Assembly: GCF_030272615.1 (NCBI RefSeq)
Contig: NC_081408.1
Location: forward strand, 310,761,118-310,825,117
Reading direction: 5' to 3'
DNA from: Cryptomeria japonica
Lineage: Eukaryota > Streptophyta > Pinopsida > Cupressales > Cupressaceae
Length of the DNA: 64,000 nucleotides
Under the pieces are notes generated by a model, which ran no database searches, had not been told where the DNA came from, and saw only the letters and a list, made by a program, of their open reading frames with translations. Below are positions 49,105-61,900 of the stretch, piece by piece (the first letter of the stretch is position 1; each line of letters begins with the position of its first letter). Both the position numbers and the translations under genes were made by a program.

Positions 49105-50760
49105 TTGATAGGTGAGTTTTTGTTACCACCATCAAAATATTCTACCTCGCTCATACCGAGAATTATCTGCCATTATGAAAGATATTGGAATAGAGTATCA
49201 AGCAATAGATGCTTGTCCCAATGATCATATTATATATCACAAACAACATGAATTTTGAATTGAATGCCCAGAATGTCATATCAATAGATATCTAATAAAT
49301 CAAATTACAAAAAGGGTGCTTCGCAAGGTTCTTCATTATATTCCCATTATTCCACGTATACAACGATTATTCAAGTGCACTAGCTTGGCACAATTTATGG
49401 ATTACCATGCACACAATAGAAGTTGAGATAACATTATTCGAATGTCTGCAGATGGTTTAGCATTTATGGACATAGAGGAAAAGTGGCCACACTTTAAAGA
49501 AGAACCTCGTAATCTCAGGCTTTTATTGGCAGCAGGAGGTGTCAATCCATTTGGAGAGCTGAGATCTGTTTACTCAGTGTGGCCTATTTTTGTTATCAAC
49601 AATAACATTCCTCCATGGATGTCAATAAAGAGGGAGCACATAATGTTGGCAACGATTGTTCCAGGTATTTTATCATTTAATAATCATCTACATTTAATTA
49701 TAAATATTGGAGTAAAATAAGCATATTAATTATGTAATGTTTTTGTTCATTCTATTACGTAAGTACCAAGTTAAAGATATGAATGTATATATTGAGCCTC
49801 TTATCGATGAGTTGCTTGAGTTATGGAATGGTGTCACTATGTATGATGTCTCTAGACCAATAGGACAAAGACAATTTCAATTCCATGCGATGCTTGTATG
49901 TACAATACACGATGCCCCAGGGCTAACACTTTTTTGTGGTATGTTATAGTGTTCAAGTTTCGCATAATAATTATAATTAAAAAATTTAACATATTTAGTC
50001 CAATTATACATTATCTTGTAGGTCTTCAAACAAAGGGAAAATTTGCATGTCCACTTTGTGGTCCAAAGATGAAATCTCATCATTCAAAAAGTTTAGGAAA
50101 GCAGGTGTTTGATGAGTATAGGCACTTTCTCCACAAAAATCATAAGTAATGAAATTCTGAAAAACATCTTTTCAATGGGAAAGAAGAGAATACATCAAAG
50201 CCACAAAGAATGACACCTCACTTGTGGAAGTTGGAATAAAATAGAATTAATCATCAAGGTAATGCCAAACATCTTTTCTATCGTGTTTTGTTTACTGATG
50301 ATCTGATTGATGATTGTGAAGGTTGTGAGGGTATTAATGACCACCTTCCTAAGGGACTAAAAAGTTATCCCCAACAATTTAATAGGTTCCCCTACTATGA
50401 ACAGTTACAAATTGTGCATTTGTTTGATACTATGCATATTGGAAAGAATATAACAGAGACATTATGGAAAATATTGGATGGAAGGCGTGACAAAGAAAAA
50501 ATTGTCAAAACTCGTACTGACATTCAGGAATCCAATCATGCAATAAAAAATGTCATTCAATAAAATAGCCATAGAGACCAGATTAATATTTAAGTGATCT
50601 TCCTTGGTTATTAACAGACCAACAAAGCAATGCTATAAAAGAAGTCATACAAAAAATTTGATTTCCCACAGGATTTGTTGTGAACATAAACAATCTCATA
50701 TCAAAGAAAAGTGAATTTGGACCAGGGATGAAAATGCATGATTGGCATACCTTCATTAAG
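49105..50760 (+). pseudogene. CACTA TNP2-type transposase catalytic region, copy B
   Basis: Same blocks as copy A: MKDIGIEYQAIDACPND, WPHFKEEPRNLRLLLAAGGV, NPFGELRSVYSVWPIFVINN, MNVYIEPLIDELLELWNG, GLQTKGKFACPLCGP and HLFDTMHIGKN. The expected first catalytic Asp is replaced: copy A reads AVDGVN, copy B AAGGVN. Stops occur (for example after HKQHEF and at 50147). Introns match those of copy A. Confidence 0.75.
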
Positions 50761-51053
50761 GTAATTCATGTTCTTGTGTATTTAATATATATTTGTATAC
50801 TTCACATGTACTTTTCATTGTATTATGTGAGAGAAAAATGAAAAGATAATTTTATAATTGTTGCAGTACGTTCTACCTCTATCTCTCCCAGACCACTTTG
50901 ACAATAATGTCAAGCAAGTCATATATATGATCTTGGAAAATACATGAGGTAAGTGGTGATATTTGTTCAATTTTTTGTATAGATATTATATTTGCGATTT
51001 GTTTTACTTGTTATGTAATATATACTTTTTCATATTGAATATCTTGTAGGTGG

Positions 51054-51483
51054 TTGTCATGTAAAGAAATCCATAAAGAAGATATAAAATATTGGAAGAG
51101 AAAAATTCCTCATCTAATGTGTGAAATGCAAAAGTGTCTACCTTCAGTTTTTTTCAATGCACAAGAACACTACCTCATACAGCAAGTTGAGGAGATTGAA
51201 TTGTGTGGACCTATACACACTAGGTCAATGTGGATGGTTAAGAGGCACTTAAAATTTTTGAAGGCTTTGGTTTGACAAAGAGAACATCCTGAGGGTTCTA
51301 TGGTGGAGGGATATATGGTATACCAGACTATGGTGTACATTTTTTAATATCTTCCTAAGTTTGCAGTAAAGATCCACATGAATAGCATTTGGGATCCCAA
51401 CCCCATTAACAAATTAGAAGGGGAGTACTTGACAGGGAAAGGTAGATTGAGAAAAGTGATAGGTAATTATAAGATGTTATTGT
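51054..51483 (+). pseudogene. CACTA transposase DUF4218 region, copy B
   Basis: Contains IKYWKRKIPHLMCEMQKCL, EHYLIQQVEEIELCGPIHTR and MWMVKRHLKFLKA, then a TGA at 51273-51275 where copy A has a sense codon, and continues HPEGSMVEGYMVYQ. Otherwise as in copy A. Confidence 0.72.
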
Positions 51484-51547
51484 AGTTAATTAATTCTTGA
51501 TCTTCAAAATAAATCGGTTGTAAGACCTCTATTTATTATTTGTACAG

Positions 51548-52270
51548 TTGGCCAAGAGTGGGATGCACTACATTTGTATATTGCAAACAAACTTGATTGG
51601 ATGACGACATGGATTGAATGTTGTCAACATTTTGGTCACAGATTAACATAGGAAGGTGTGGCTTCATTGGTTAAAGAAGCTCATCGTAATGGATATTCCA
51701 ATGTTATGCAAAGGGAAATTGATTTAGCATATGGTTTAAGAGATAAACAAGTATGTATAAATTTATTAATCACCCATATGTTTATCAACTCACGATGCAA
51801 TATTTTTTACATGTTTGACATATTGTAGGTCAAACACCACAACACTATGTGCTCCAATTGTCATAAATTTTGCATCAAAAAATTGGATGACATGAAGAAA
51901 ATTTGTGATTCTGGGATAACTGCAGTCTTTGAGGTGACAAATATTTCATTGAGAAACAACATACATCCTCAAGAGTCTCAAAATCGATACTATGACATTT
52001 TGGATGATATACTTGAGTGTGACTTTAATTCCTTCAAATTAGTTTTGTTCGTTGTCAAATGGTATAGGCTACAACTGAATAAAAATAATCCTAATAGAAC
52101 TGTTATTGAACATGATAATGGTTTTACAATGGTTGATACAAGGTCGTTTGAACCAGTTGGGGATGAGCCCTATGTTCTTCCAAGCCAATGTGAGCAGGTA
52201 TTTTATTGAGAGGTTCCACATAAACCGGGTTGGTCATTTGTTATTAGACAAGATCCAAGAGGAAGGCTGA
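51548..52270 (+). pseudogene. CACTA transposase C-terminal exons with DUF4216, copy B
   Basis: Short exon 51548-51750, then DUF4216 at 51830-52270 (YYDILDDILECDFNSFKLVL, FVVKWYRLQLN, DTRSFEPVGDEPYVLPSQCE, QVFY). A TGA at 52207-52209 follows QVFY, where copy A has a sense codon. The frame continues as VPHKPGW into the acidic tract. Confidence 0.72.
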
Positions 52271-52373
52271 TAAAGTATAATGTGATGGAAGAAGAAGGTA
52301 CCAAAGAAGTTGAAGATGATGTAGATGATGATCACAATCGACAATTACTCGATGATGATGAAGAAGAAGAAGT

Positions 52374-52426
<53 letters not shown>

Positions 52427-52640
52427 GTGATGGTGATGGTGATGGTGATGGTGATGGTGATGATGGTGATCATGATTATGAAGACGATGATGGTGGTGGT
52501 GGTGGTGGTGTTGTTGTTGTTGATAAAGTATAATGTGATGGAAGAAGAAGATACCAAAGAAGTTGAAGATGATGTAGATGATGATCATGATCGACAGTTA
52601 CTCGATGATGATGATGAAGAAGAAGTTGATGATGATGATA

Positions 52641-52694
<54 letters not shown>

Positions 52695-52833
52695 ATGGTG
52701 ATGGTGATGGTGATGGTGATGGTGATGGTGATGGTGATGGTGATGGTGATGGTGATGACAATTATGAAGACGATGGTGGTGGTGGTGGTGGTGGTGTTGT
52801 TGTTGTTGTTGTTGATGATGATGATAATGATGG

Positions 52834-52876
<43 letters not shown>

Positions 52877-52931
52877 CATGATCATGATCATGATGATGAT
52901 CATGATGATGATGATCATGATCATGATCATG

Positions 52932-52996
<65 letters not shown>

Positions 52997-53035
52997 GGTT
53001 ATGCTGATGAGTTGGATGAAGAAGAAGATCAATGA
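52270..53035 (+). repeat. Expanded GAT/GGT/CAT tract with a 253-bp tandem duplication, copy B
   Basis: A unit starting 'ataaagtataatgtgatgg' occurs at 52270 and again at 52523, both followed by an acidic region, a (GAT)n array, (GGT)n and a Gly/Val block. The offset is 253 bp, not a multiple of three. The first unit therefore ends at a stop (DKV, stop at 52531-52533) and the second lies in another frame, ending in about 22 consecutive His codons (52930-52995) and DELDEEEDQ. Copy A has a single unit. Confidence 0.85.
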
Positions 53036-53059
53036 CATGAATGAAATGAATGGGGTATG

Positions 53060-53915
53060 AGATTAGTATATTATATATTTAATATTGATGCACCTTTTAA
53101 TATTTTTAATTCATGTTCCATCTCTAGCAGGTCCTAATAGTAGAACTATGCCACCCCGAGGAGATGGAGATAGGGAGAGTGACTATTTATGTGACATTTT
53201 TTAAACTTTGTGTTTATTTATGGAATTTGGACTGTTTATTAGCTATGTGATGTTTATTTAAAATACATATGTGATGGATTACATGTTTATGATGATACAT
53301 GTGACATTTTTTGAACTTTGTGTTTATTTATAGCATGTGGATTATTTATTACCTATGTGATGGTTGGTGATTTATGATACATATGTGATGTATTACATGT
53401 TTATGATGACACATATGTGATGTTTATGATGCTCAATTACATATATGATGATACATTATGTGATGCTTATGATACATATGTAATGCTTATGATGCTCAAT
53501 TGATGGTGCTGATTTCATGTATAGGTTTTGTGTGATGCTATTACCCTTGGTGGAAACAGGTAATTGACTACAGACATCGTCAACCCTTTAGTTGAGGATC
53601 TTGCATAGTCTACATAAAGTAAAGGTAAGGAATTAAAAACTTTACAATGATTTTGATGACATCTTGTTTTTTTTAATACTCTTCTTGTCTACAAAGTTCA
53701 TGTTGTTCATGTTGCGTACTATGTAATTTTTAGTATACGTATCATGTAATTTTTAGCTAACATAAGATAATTGAATTACATGTGAAGGAACTTGAACCCC
53801 TTTGACAAGGATCCTACACAGTCTCATGAATCGACAGGTATAAGTCAATACACCCTATAGAAATAGTTTATTTTTTAAAAATTACTAGGAAAACAAACTT
53901 CCTCAGTTCGTCAAA
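53060..53915 (+). other. Intergenic region between the two CACTA genes, copy B
   Basis: Repeated 'gatgtttatgatgatacat' type units (53240-53500) as in copy A, then conserved non-coding sequence. No reading frame supported. Confidence 0.5.
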
Positions 53916-54059
53916 CCTCGACATTGGAAGCAAATCTAATACAATTATCAACACTTGAGGCCCCAGTTGGACTTATTCAATTTTTAATCTCAAAGTCAAC
54001 TTCAGGGCTGACTTCTTCATCAACATTACCCTCATTTGCAAAATATCTCTCTCATTTGA

Positions 54060-54815
54060 TGGAGTACAGGTACCACCAAATAGGTATTTGTCAGATGTAT
54101 CTTCCTCGAGTGAGGGAAATGTAGGAATAGTCAACGAAAGTGAGACATGTAGTAGATCTAAAATAGGGAGATCAAGTAGAGGTCAAAAGATTAGAAGAAA
54201 ATTCAATAAATGCATGGAATTTTTCCTTTCTCAAGGGGGGTCATGTTCTTATGATGATGAGACCAAAGGTGACATCGAGGTTCCCTTAAGGTACAAACAT
54301 CTATAGAAACAATGGGTACCCAAGGAACTTCCTCCAATAAACACTGATTTTTGTGTTAACGAGAGGATATATCGCATAACATCTTCGTCGTTACATGGTT
54401 TGGGCTTATTTTCCATGGAAAATATAAAGGTCTGTTACAAAAAAGTTGTTGAATTGATAGAGTATGTTGGACCTTGTTACAATTACAAAAGTTGGACGCA
54501 TATTGTTCGATATAAAAAATGTATGTGTAGGCATTGTCAGCAAATTATATACAACAGAAAGATAATGATCAAAGTAAATGAGTGGTTGTATACATTGATG
54601 GAAGGCTAAAAGCAACAGGGAATATTGCAGGTTTTATAAATATTACGCAACCTGGGTCAACTAATAAGCAACCCAATTGCATATTAGTATGTGCGATAAA
54701 ATCAATAAGTGCAGGGGAAGAGCTGCTAATCGATTACAATTTGAATCATATAAATACAATCAAAGTTACTATCATGGGAGTGGTATGTACCATATACCAT
54801 TTAAATTAACCAACC
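54060..54815 (+). pseudogene. SET-domain-like module of the second CACTA gene, copy B
   Basis: Better preserved than in copy A. Basic segment (IGRSSRGQKIRRKFNKCMEF), then SYDDETKGDIEVPLRYKHL, YRITSSSLHGLGLFSMENIK, EYVGPCYNYKSWTHIVRYKK and, after one frame change near 54580, YIDGRLKATGNIAGFINI, then STNKQPNC, CAIKSISAGEELLIDYNLN. G.GLF at the start, GNIAGFIN...KQPNC in place of the NHSC.PN region, and AGEELLIDYN match the order of SET methyltransferase motifs. The catalytic Tyr of DY is present; the classical NHS triplet is altered to NIT/NST. Substrate and activity are unknown; it is disrupted by a stop after RYKHL and the frame change. Confidence 0.6.
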
Positions 54816-54894
54816 TCCAATTAATGACTCCAATATACCATTTTATTATTAAGTTTTTTTGCTAAGTCTACTGGTTTCATTTCGCTAACGTTTT

Positions 54895-56085
54895 TTTTTT
54901 CTTTGTCACAGGGCGACATGGATCCATCACATAGCACAGACAGAGATGTAGGTCATGACACTTCTATCAAGCAGGTAAACCTCATTGTAATTGTATAAAT
55001 TATATAGAAGCAAACTGTTACATTATTATGTTCTTTTCTTGAGTGTTTTCGAGTAATTTTGATAGTGTTAATAATATTCTTGTCATAGACGGATGTTCGG
55101 GGAAAGGGAAAGGGAAAGGGACCTGTAGTACATCAACACCTCTATAGGGATGCGGACCCAACAATTATGTGATGATGACATCACATCAACCACAAACCCT
55201 ATAGAAATGATGAAAAAGTCTATTACAAAAATTAATAGAGAGATTCTCGCTTTGGCATCCATGAGCCATCAGACCGATGAAATAAAAGAGAGGGTGCAAC
55301 ATTTGATGCGGACAACACAAAACTCGTAAGTAAGCAGTAATGAAATCTTTAATTATAACAAAAGCTCAATGATGGTTTATATTTTATTCTCTTTTATGTC
55401 ATTAACTAAAATATGTATGTGTTGTTTTTACAAGATTTTATGTGTCCTCATTAACCTGGTGCCTATGATCAGGGTATTGTAGGTAGTTTAGGTGATGACA
55501 ATTTTCTTGGCTTATCACTTGCTTGGCTTATCGCATTGAGTACCCAAGAGACATCACACTTGATACTATCAATGTTCATAATAAAGGTTCATCCTTGTTT
55601 ACAATTCTTGCAATTTTCATATATTTAATGTTTTATATATTTAATGTGTTGTTCTTTAGGTGTTGTCAATGTTCCTATGCAAATTTCGCCTCCTCAGAGG
55701 TTAGCCCCACCTGTATTGCCGATTGCAATGTCGACAACATGCATCATGCAGACATCCTCTACTACACGTCATGGCTGCCCGCCCACTGTTTGTAGATCCC
55801 TCTTTTTCTCTATCTTCTGTTATGTGTTTATTTCCCTTCAAGCATTTTTTCTTGGGGGTATTTCATAGTGGATTTATTTTCTGCAGTAGGAGATGCACAT
55901 GAGGATGCGCCAGAGGTGACTACTACTAATAACATACCATCATTTCCTGGATCTTCTTGTATTGCTAGTACGGAAACATTGCAGGCCACATTGGTGGTGA
56001 GCAACGAAGAATTGATTCCCTTAAAGATACAAAAGGTTGGAGGTACTTTAAAACTATTATTATATATAGTCTAATTGTAATTTAC
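54895..56085 (+). pseudogene. Middle exons of the second CACTA gene, copy B
   Basis: Blocks shared with copy A: MDPSHSTDRDVGHDTS (54919), DVRGKGKGKG then HQHLYRDADPT and TKINREILALASMSHQTDE (55088-55325), a Pro-rich piece at about 55665-55740, and GDAHEDAPEVTTTNNIPSF (55868-56050). Stops after DADPTIM and elsewhere. No domain recognised. Confidence 0.45.
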
Positions 56086-56349
56086 TTACTGATCACTCAT
56101 TTTGGACTAATGATCCCATGAATATTTTGGAGGAAATGATATTTTTTATAAAAATCTATTAATGACATTGCATTGTAGATATTTGGGCCCACCATATGTA
56201 AAAGGTGGAATAACATATGTGAACTAACCCTAATCCACTATTTTGATTTCATATCATTGCTAGAATAGTTTTCCTTTGATCCATTTATTGAACTATAATA
56301 AAGGTAGCTTCAATTCATTTTTGAATCTAACAGGTTTGTTTTTTCTTTA

Positions 56350-56960
56350 AAAGGTGCAATGACCAAGAAAAAAGGTTAAAAGATGAATTGACAAACCATA
56401 TGGTTGAGTTGTTTGGAAATGACACATTCAACAAAACCAAGCTCCTTGAAAAAGATAGCACATATCTAAAGTATGCGAGGGACCAATACAAGACCCATTT
56501 AGAGAAGAATGTAAAGTACGAGAGTCCCCCCATGATTCCAGAGAGGGAGTGGAAGGACTTGATTTTGGATGCCAAGGAGAGAATTGAAAGGAAAAAAAGA
56601 AATACACCAGCAGACGCCAAAAGAAGGTATGGGATACTATTAAGAATGTAATTATGTACTAATTAATTACTCTTTAGATTTATATAATCTAACATATTTC
56701 AACCTTTTCATAGACTGAGTGACACTTCAAAGGCAACCAAGGCAAGACAAGAAAAGCACGAGCAACACAAACTTGTCACATGAATTGTAAGTATCAGTAA
56801 ATGAAATATTGCATCAAAATATTTATAAATTGCAAATGAATTTTTTTTTCAAACATTGCAGGGCTCTGGATTCAATAGAGTGCCCATAGAAGATGATAAG
56901 AGAATTGCCTACCAGCAAGGCTATACAGTCGTGGCTGAATGGCAATGAGAATTGAGTGGG
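56350..56960 (+). pseudogene. TNPA / Transposase_24-like exons, copy B
   Basis: Exon 56353-56626 encodes NDTFNKTKLLEKDSTYLKYA and PPMIPEREWKDLILDAKERI. The following exon carries LSDTSKATKARQEKHEQHKL, then a deletion relative to copy A. A third carries RVPIEDDKRIAYQQGYTVVA. The Transposase_24 pattern is the same as in copy A. Confidence 0.6.
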
Positions 56961-57299
56961 CAAATACAAGACTCTGGTGCATCTGTCACACAGGTAAATA
57001 AGCTAAATGAAAATTCTTTCAAATTGAATACTTTACCAATAATCTAATTGATGTTGAGTTCCAACATAAAGTGACTATATCTATTTTAAATAAGCAGGCA
57101 ATGATAACAATGCACATGACATTGGAATGCAACCTGCTGATCGTGAAAAACGAGCTGCACATGAAAGTCCAGATGTGCATCCCAGTAGTGGAGGTATTCA
57201 TTTGCTATTCAAATTTATTTATGTAATTATTAATACAATTAAACATCTTAAATTGTAATTAATGTAGTAATTAATGTAACCTTTTTTGTTAATATTTTA

Positions 57300-57806
57300 G
57301 AGCATGTAGTCAGTGGTGACCAAGTGGAGCATGATTCGGGTACACAATATCGGGAATGTGATGTTCCCCAATCAGGTAAAGAGGACCATTGTTATTCCTT
57401 TAAACAAATTTAATTGTAATTGGTGTTCAACATTAATGTAATCTTTAGTATTTCAACTCTAGAGGATCTAGAGGGTGTTCAGCACGTTGAGGTTAGGGCT
57501 AGACAAAATGATGTGGCCCCATCAGGTAAAGAGGGCCATGGTTATGTTCTTTAAATTAATGAAATACTTGTAACAATAATAAAAAATGTTTTGAATTTAA
57601 CCCATTTCTTTGTTATTGTAGAGGACCCCCCTTTGCTTCAGTGTCCTCCTCCTCAGTATAGGATTAGGCATACATCGAGATCACGAGCAGAGGGCAGAGC
57701 AACTGAAGAGGGGGGAAATGATGAAGAACATGATGCTCCACTTATTCTTTACATATCTTCAAATAAAACACACAAAAAAGAAATGATTGTAGTCTACCTT
57801 ATTTGA
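57300..57806 (+). pseudogene. 3' exons of the second CACTA gene, copy B
   Basis: Short conserved blocks, the last (57621-57806) open: EDPPLLQCPPPQYRIRHTSR, then SRAEGRATEEGGNDEEHDAP and a TGA. Copy A has stops in the same exon. No domain recognised. Confidence 0.4.
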
Positions 57807-58604
57807 TAATGACTTATTTTTATTTGTTAATGAATGTAATTATGTGCTAATGAATGGTTCTGAATGGTATGTGTTAATTAATATTGATGAATGTTGCATG
57901 TTAATTAATGTTATGTGTTAATGAACATTATGTGATATTAATGAATGAATGTTATATTTTATTATTGGTAGAAACAATGAATGAATGTTAGATGTTAACG
58001 AGGAATTTAGAGTGATGTTAGAGGGGGGGGGGGGGAGGGGCCAAATGAGCTTCCACCTTCACGTGGTTGGCCTTGTTAAGTAGACAATATTAAACTCTTC
58101 TCGAAACCAAGCGAAGCTCAATAAGATAACATACTTTTCAATATTTCATTATGTTGCACGGTTAATCTTATTGAATAATGTATATTCAATCTTAATTGCA
58201 GGATGCAACAGAGCCAACATGAACAACAACACCACAAGTTGTTGGGTATAAGAACTCCCATATTGTCTTGTATGTACACTAACAGTATGAGTTGCTTCTA
58301 GTGTTGATATCCATGGTGGGACTGCAAAATTTATGAATTTGCCTCATCCTTGTAAGTTTTTTTATTAGTTGACATTTTCTTTAGCATTTTTAATATTTCC
58401 TTATCATTTTAAGTCTAACCACTTTAATGTGGATTTTATTGGTCTATTTTTTTACTATCTGCCAGACATTATCAATACAAGGACTTGCATTGCATCCATT
58501 TTTTCAATTAGGTTTTATAAAGGGTAGGTTGTATTTGTAAGTGTCTCTTTGAGTTCATCCAAATTTTATAACTGTTACCTCACATCTCATTATTGCTGCA
58601 ATGG

Positions 58605-58822
58605 GGACTATGGCCATCATAGGCTATGATTGCAACCTCTCAGTGCCATAGAATCTCTTTGTTCTTAAAATTGTAGCAGACTATCAAGTACATGTCCTCT
58701 TTTTCATTCCAAATTGTAGCGGATTGTCTGGTACATTCCATCTTTTGCGTTCCAAATTGTAGCGGTCAATGCACATGACCAAATATCCTTTGACATCTAG
58801 AGCATAGTATTATCTTTTAAGT
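58605..58822 (+). repeat. Subterminal tandem motifs of CACTA copy B
   Basis: The phrase 'ccaaattgtagcgg' occurs at about 58709 and 58750, with a related 'aaaattgtagcag' at 58668, spaced by about 40 bp, where copy A has one. Clustered short motifs near the element end fit binding sites of a TNPA-type protein. Confidence 0.5.
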
Positions 58823-58913
58823 AATGGGGGGGAACCAAGTATTCAAATTGGTACCAAGTGATATAATATTACTATTGCTTCTATCTTTCTTTTTTGCTTC
58901 ATGGTTTAAACTA

Positions 58914-61900
58914 TTAATTAAATAAGTAATATTTAAATTATATTGATTTAAATAATATTTTATATATTTACTATAATTTAAATTCATCTTACATAAGCAT
59001 GTCTTTTTCTCTTCAATTTTGAGCCCTTCAATTATGACAACCTTTATATGACAACAAATGCACTAATATTCTAGATTTAAATCAATAGTGCCTAACCTTC
59101 GTCTATTACTATTTAAACCCATTTCTAGCAAAGTTAATATTGATTCAAAATTTTAATCTTTAAAAGAGATGTCACAAGTTCAAATCTAGCAAGGGTTGGG
59201 TATGTATGCCCTATTTTTACCATAGTTAGGTGCTTCCTGCATGGAGTGTAGGGTGGTCCCTTATATTATAAGCCATGTGTAGACCCAAAAAATAGATTCT
59301 CTCATATCATGGACTATAGAAGGATCTATTTTTCATTTCCAATGTTGTTTGAGTTTCAATTATAAGTGGAGCTTGACCCAAGATTGGTGAGTAGTCCCTA
59401 ATATCTATAAGCACAACCTTTTCTCTTAACTTTCTAACCCACTTCAATTACAATGACCTTTTATATGATTACACATGTACTAATATCCTAGATTCAACTA
59501 AACATAACCTAACATTTATTTATTTATTACTATTTAAACTCAATTTACATTAATGCATCATTTTCTCTTAACTTTTGAACCCACTTCAATTACAACAAGC
59601 TATATATAATAACACATGTATGAATATCGTAGATTTAATTCAATAAACCTTACATTTAGCTATTACTATTTAAATCTATCTTACCTAAACATGTCCTTTT
59701 CTATTAATTTTTGGACCCACTTCAATTATAACAACCTTTATATACTAACACATGTACCAACACCCAAGATTCAACTCAATAAAACCTAATACTTAACTAT
59801 TGCTAAATAAAACCAATTTTACATAAACACATCCTTTTCTCTTAACTTTTGAGCCCACTTAAATTATAAAGGCCTTTATTCAATAGCACGTGTAATAATA
59901 TCCTAGATATAAGTTAATATAACCTAACGTTTTTCTATCGCCTTTTAAACCATTTTCATCAATGAATGTTGATCCTCAATTTTAATCTCTAGAAGAGAGG
60001 TCAACCTTTTCAAATCCTCCAAAGGGTAGGGTGTGTATGTCTGATTTGTAGCATAATTAGGTACAACCTACATCAAGTAGTTGCCTCATATACTATAATA
60101 ATAAATGTAATAATATCCACAATCCAACTCAATAGAGCCTAACCTTTATCTATTTCTATTTAAACCCATTTCCACCAACTAATTTTGATCCTTAATTTTA
60201 CTTATTTTCTTTCCTCAATAAAACCTAACCTTTATCTATTACTATGTAGACCCATTTTACATAAACATGTGATTTTCTCTTGACTTTTGAACCCACTTCA
60301 ATTATGACGCCTTTTATATAATAACACATGTACTAATATCCTCGATTTGACTCAACTGAACCCAACCTTTCTCTATTACTATTTAATCCCATTTCCACCA
60401 ACTAATCTTGACAAAAAATCTTAATCATTGAAATAGAGGTCACAAATTCAAACCTTGTACAAAATAGGATATGTACACCTTGTTTGTAGCACAACTAGAT
60501 ACCTGAGAAGTACAAAGTAATTCTATATACTATAAACCATTTATTTAGAAAAATTACATAAACACTCTCTTTTCTAATAATTTTTAAACCCACTTTAATT
60601 ACGAAGACCTTTACAATATACTAAACTCAACTCAATAGAACTTACCTTAATCTATTATCATTTAAACTCATTTCCACAAATCTTGATTCTCAATTATACT
60701 CCTCTCCTCTCCTCTCCTCTCCCCTCCTTTCGTTTCCTACATTCTATAAGAGTTTCATCCATAAATGAAGCTTGAACAAAGCCGGTGAGTACACCCTAAT
60801 CTCTAGCTCAGTGCAACGTGGATTCAGAGGATTTTGGTCTGTGGTCATAGATGCTGATCACATGGTCAGAGTCGCAGTGATTGCAGGGAAATCAACAGGC
60901 ATAACTGCACCGCACCCCAACTCTGCCTGCGTTATGTTTGAGAAATACTTCAAAGAAGGTACATCAGCTTTAACGACCCACCCAGCAACCGTCCTATGAG
61001 AAATGCATAACATTTCCACTCTGGTGAGCAAGAAACCTTGGACTATAATTTTGGCCCCCCGCGCAATAACGCAGGCAGAGTTGGGGTGTGGTGCAGTTAT
61101 GCCTGTTGATTTCCCTGCAAGCACTGCGACTCTGAGCATGTGATCAGCGTCAACGACCACAGACCAAAATCCTCTGAATCCACGTTGCATTGAGCTAGAG
61201 ATTAGGGTGTACTCACCGGCTTTGTTCAAGAGGAGTATAATTGAGAATCAAGATTTGTAAAAATGAGTTTAAATGGTAATAGATTAAGGTCAAGTTCTAT
61301 TGAGTTTAGTTTAGTATATTGCAAAGGTCTCTGTAATTAAAGTGGGTCTAAAAATTATTAGAAAAGATAAATAGATAAATAAGGTGTACGTATCTTATTT
61401 TGTACAAGGTTTGAATTTGTGACCTTTCTTTCAATGATTAAGATTTTTGATCAAGATTAGGTGGTGGAAATGTGATTAAATAGTAATAGAGAAAGGTTAG
61501 TTTAGGTTCAATTGAGTCAAATTGAGGATATTAGTATATGTGTAATTATATAAAAGCCGTCATAACTGAAGTGGGTTCAAAAGTCAAGAAAAAATCGCAT
61601 GTTTATGTAAAATGGATCTACATAGTAATAGATAAAGGTTAGGTTTTACTGAGGAAAGAAAATAAGCAAAATTAAGGATCAAGATTAGTTGGTGGAAATC
61701 GGTTTAAATAGTAACAGATAAAGGTTAGGCTCTATTGAGTTGGATTATGGATATTATTGCATGTATTATTATAGTATATGAGGCAACTACTTGATGTAGG
61801 TTGTACCTAATTATGCTACAAATCAGGCGTACACACCCTATCCTTTGGAGGATTTGAAAAGGTTGACCTCTCTTTTAGAGATTAAAATTGAGGATCAATA

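Larger units (their letters stand above)
48190..58822 (+). mobile_element. CACTA (En/Spm) DNA transposon, copy B
   Basis: Same orientation, gene order and most of the sequence of copy A (7561-18800), starting with the shared leader 'agagttaaatggttttgg' (48221) and ending at 'catctagag.atagtatta'. Boundaries are limits of homology; no CACTA terminal repeats were found. It lacks about 1.3 kb present in A (14290-15590) but has an enlarged Asp/His tract and extra 3' subterminal repeats. It is also disabled, by different mutations from copy A. Confidence 0.8.

Noticed and set aside
52244-53060. Poly-Met, poly-Ile and poly-His frames on both strands
   Set aside because: By-products of the trinucleotide array; only the Asp/His frame continues a known domain.
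60772-61229. Two apparently homologous small proteins on opposite strands
   Set aside because: Their identity follows from the inverted arms of the foldback element; no family match or splice signals support a gene.
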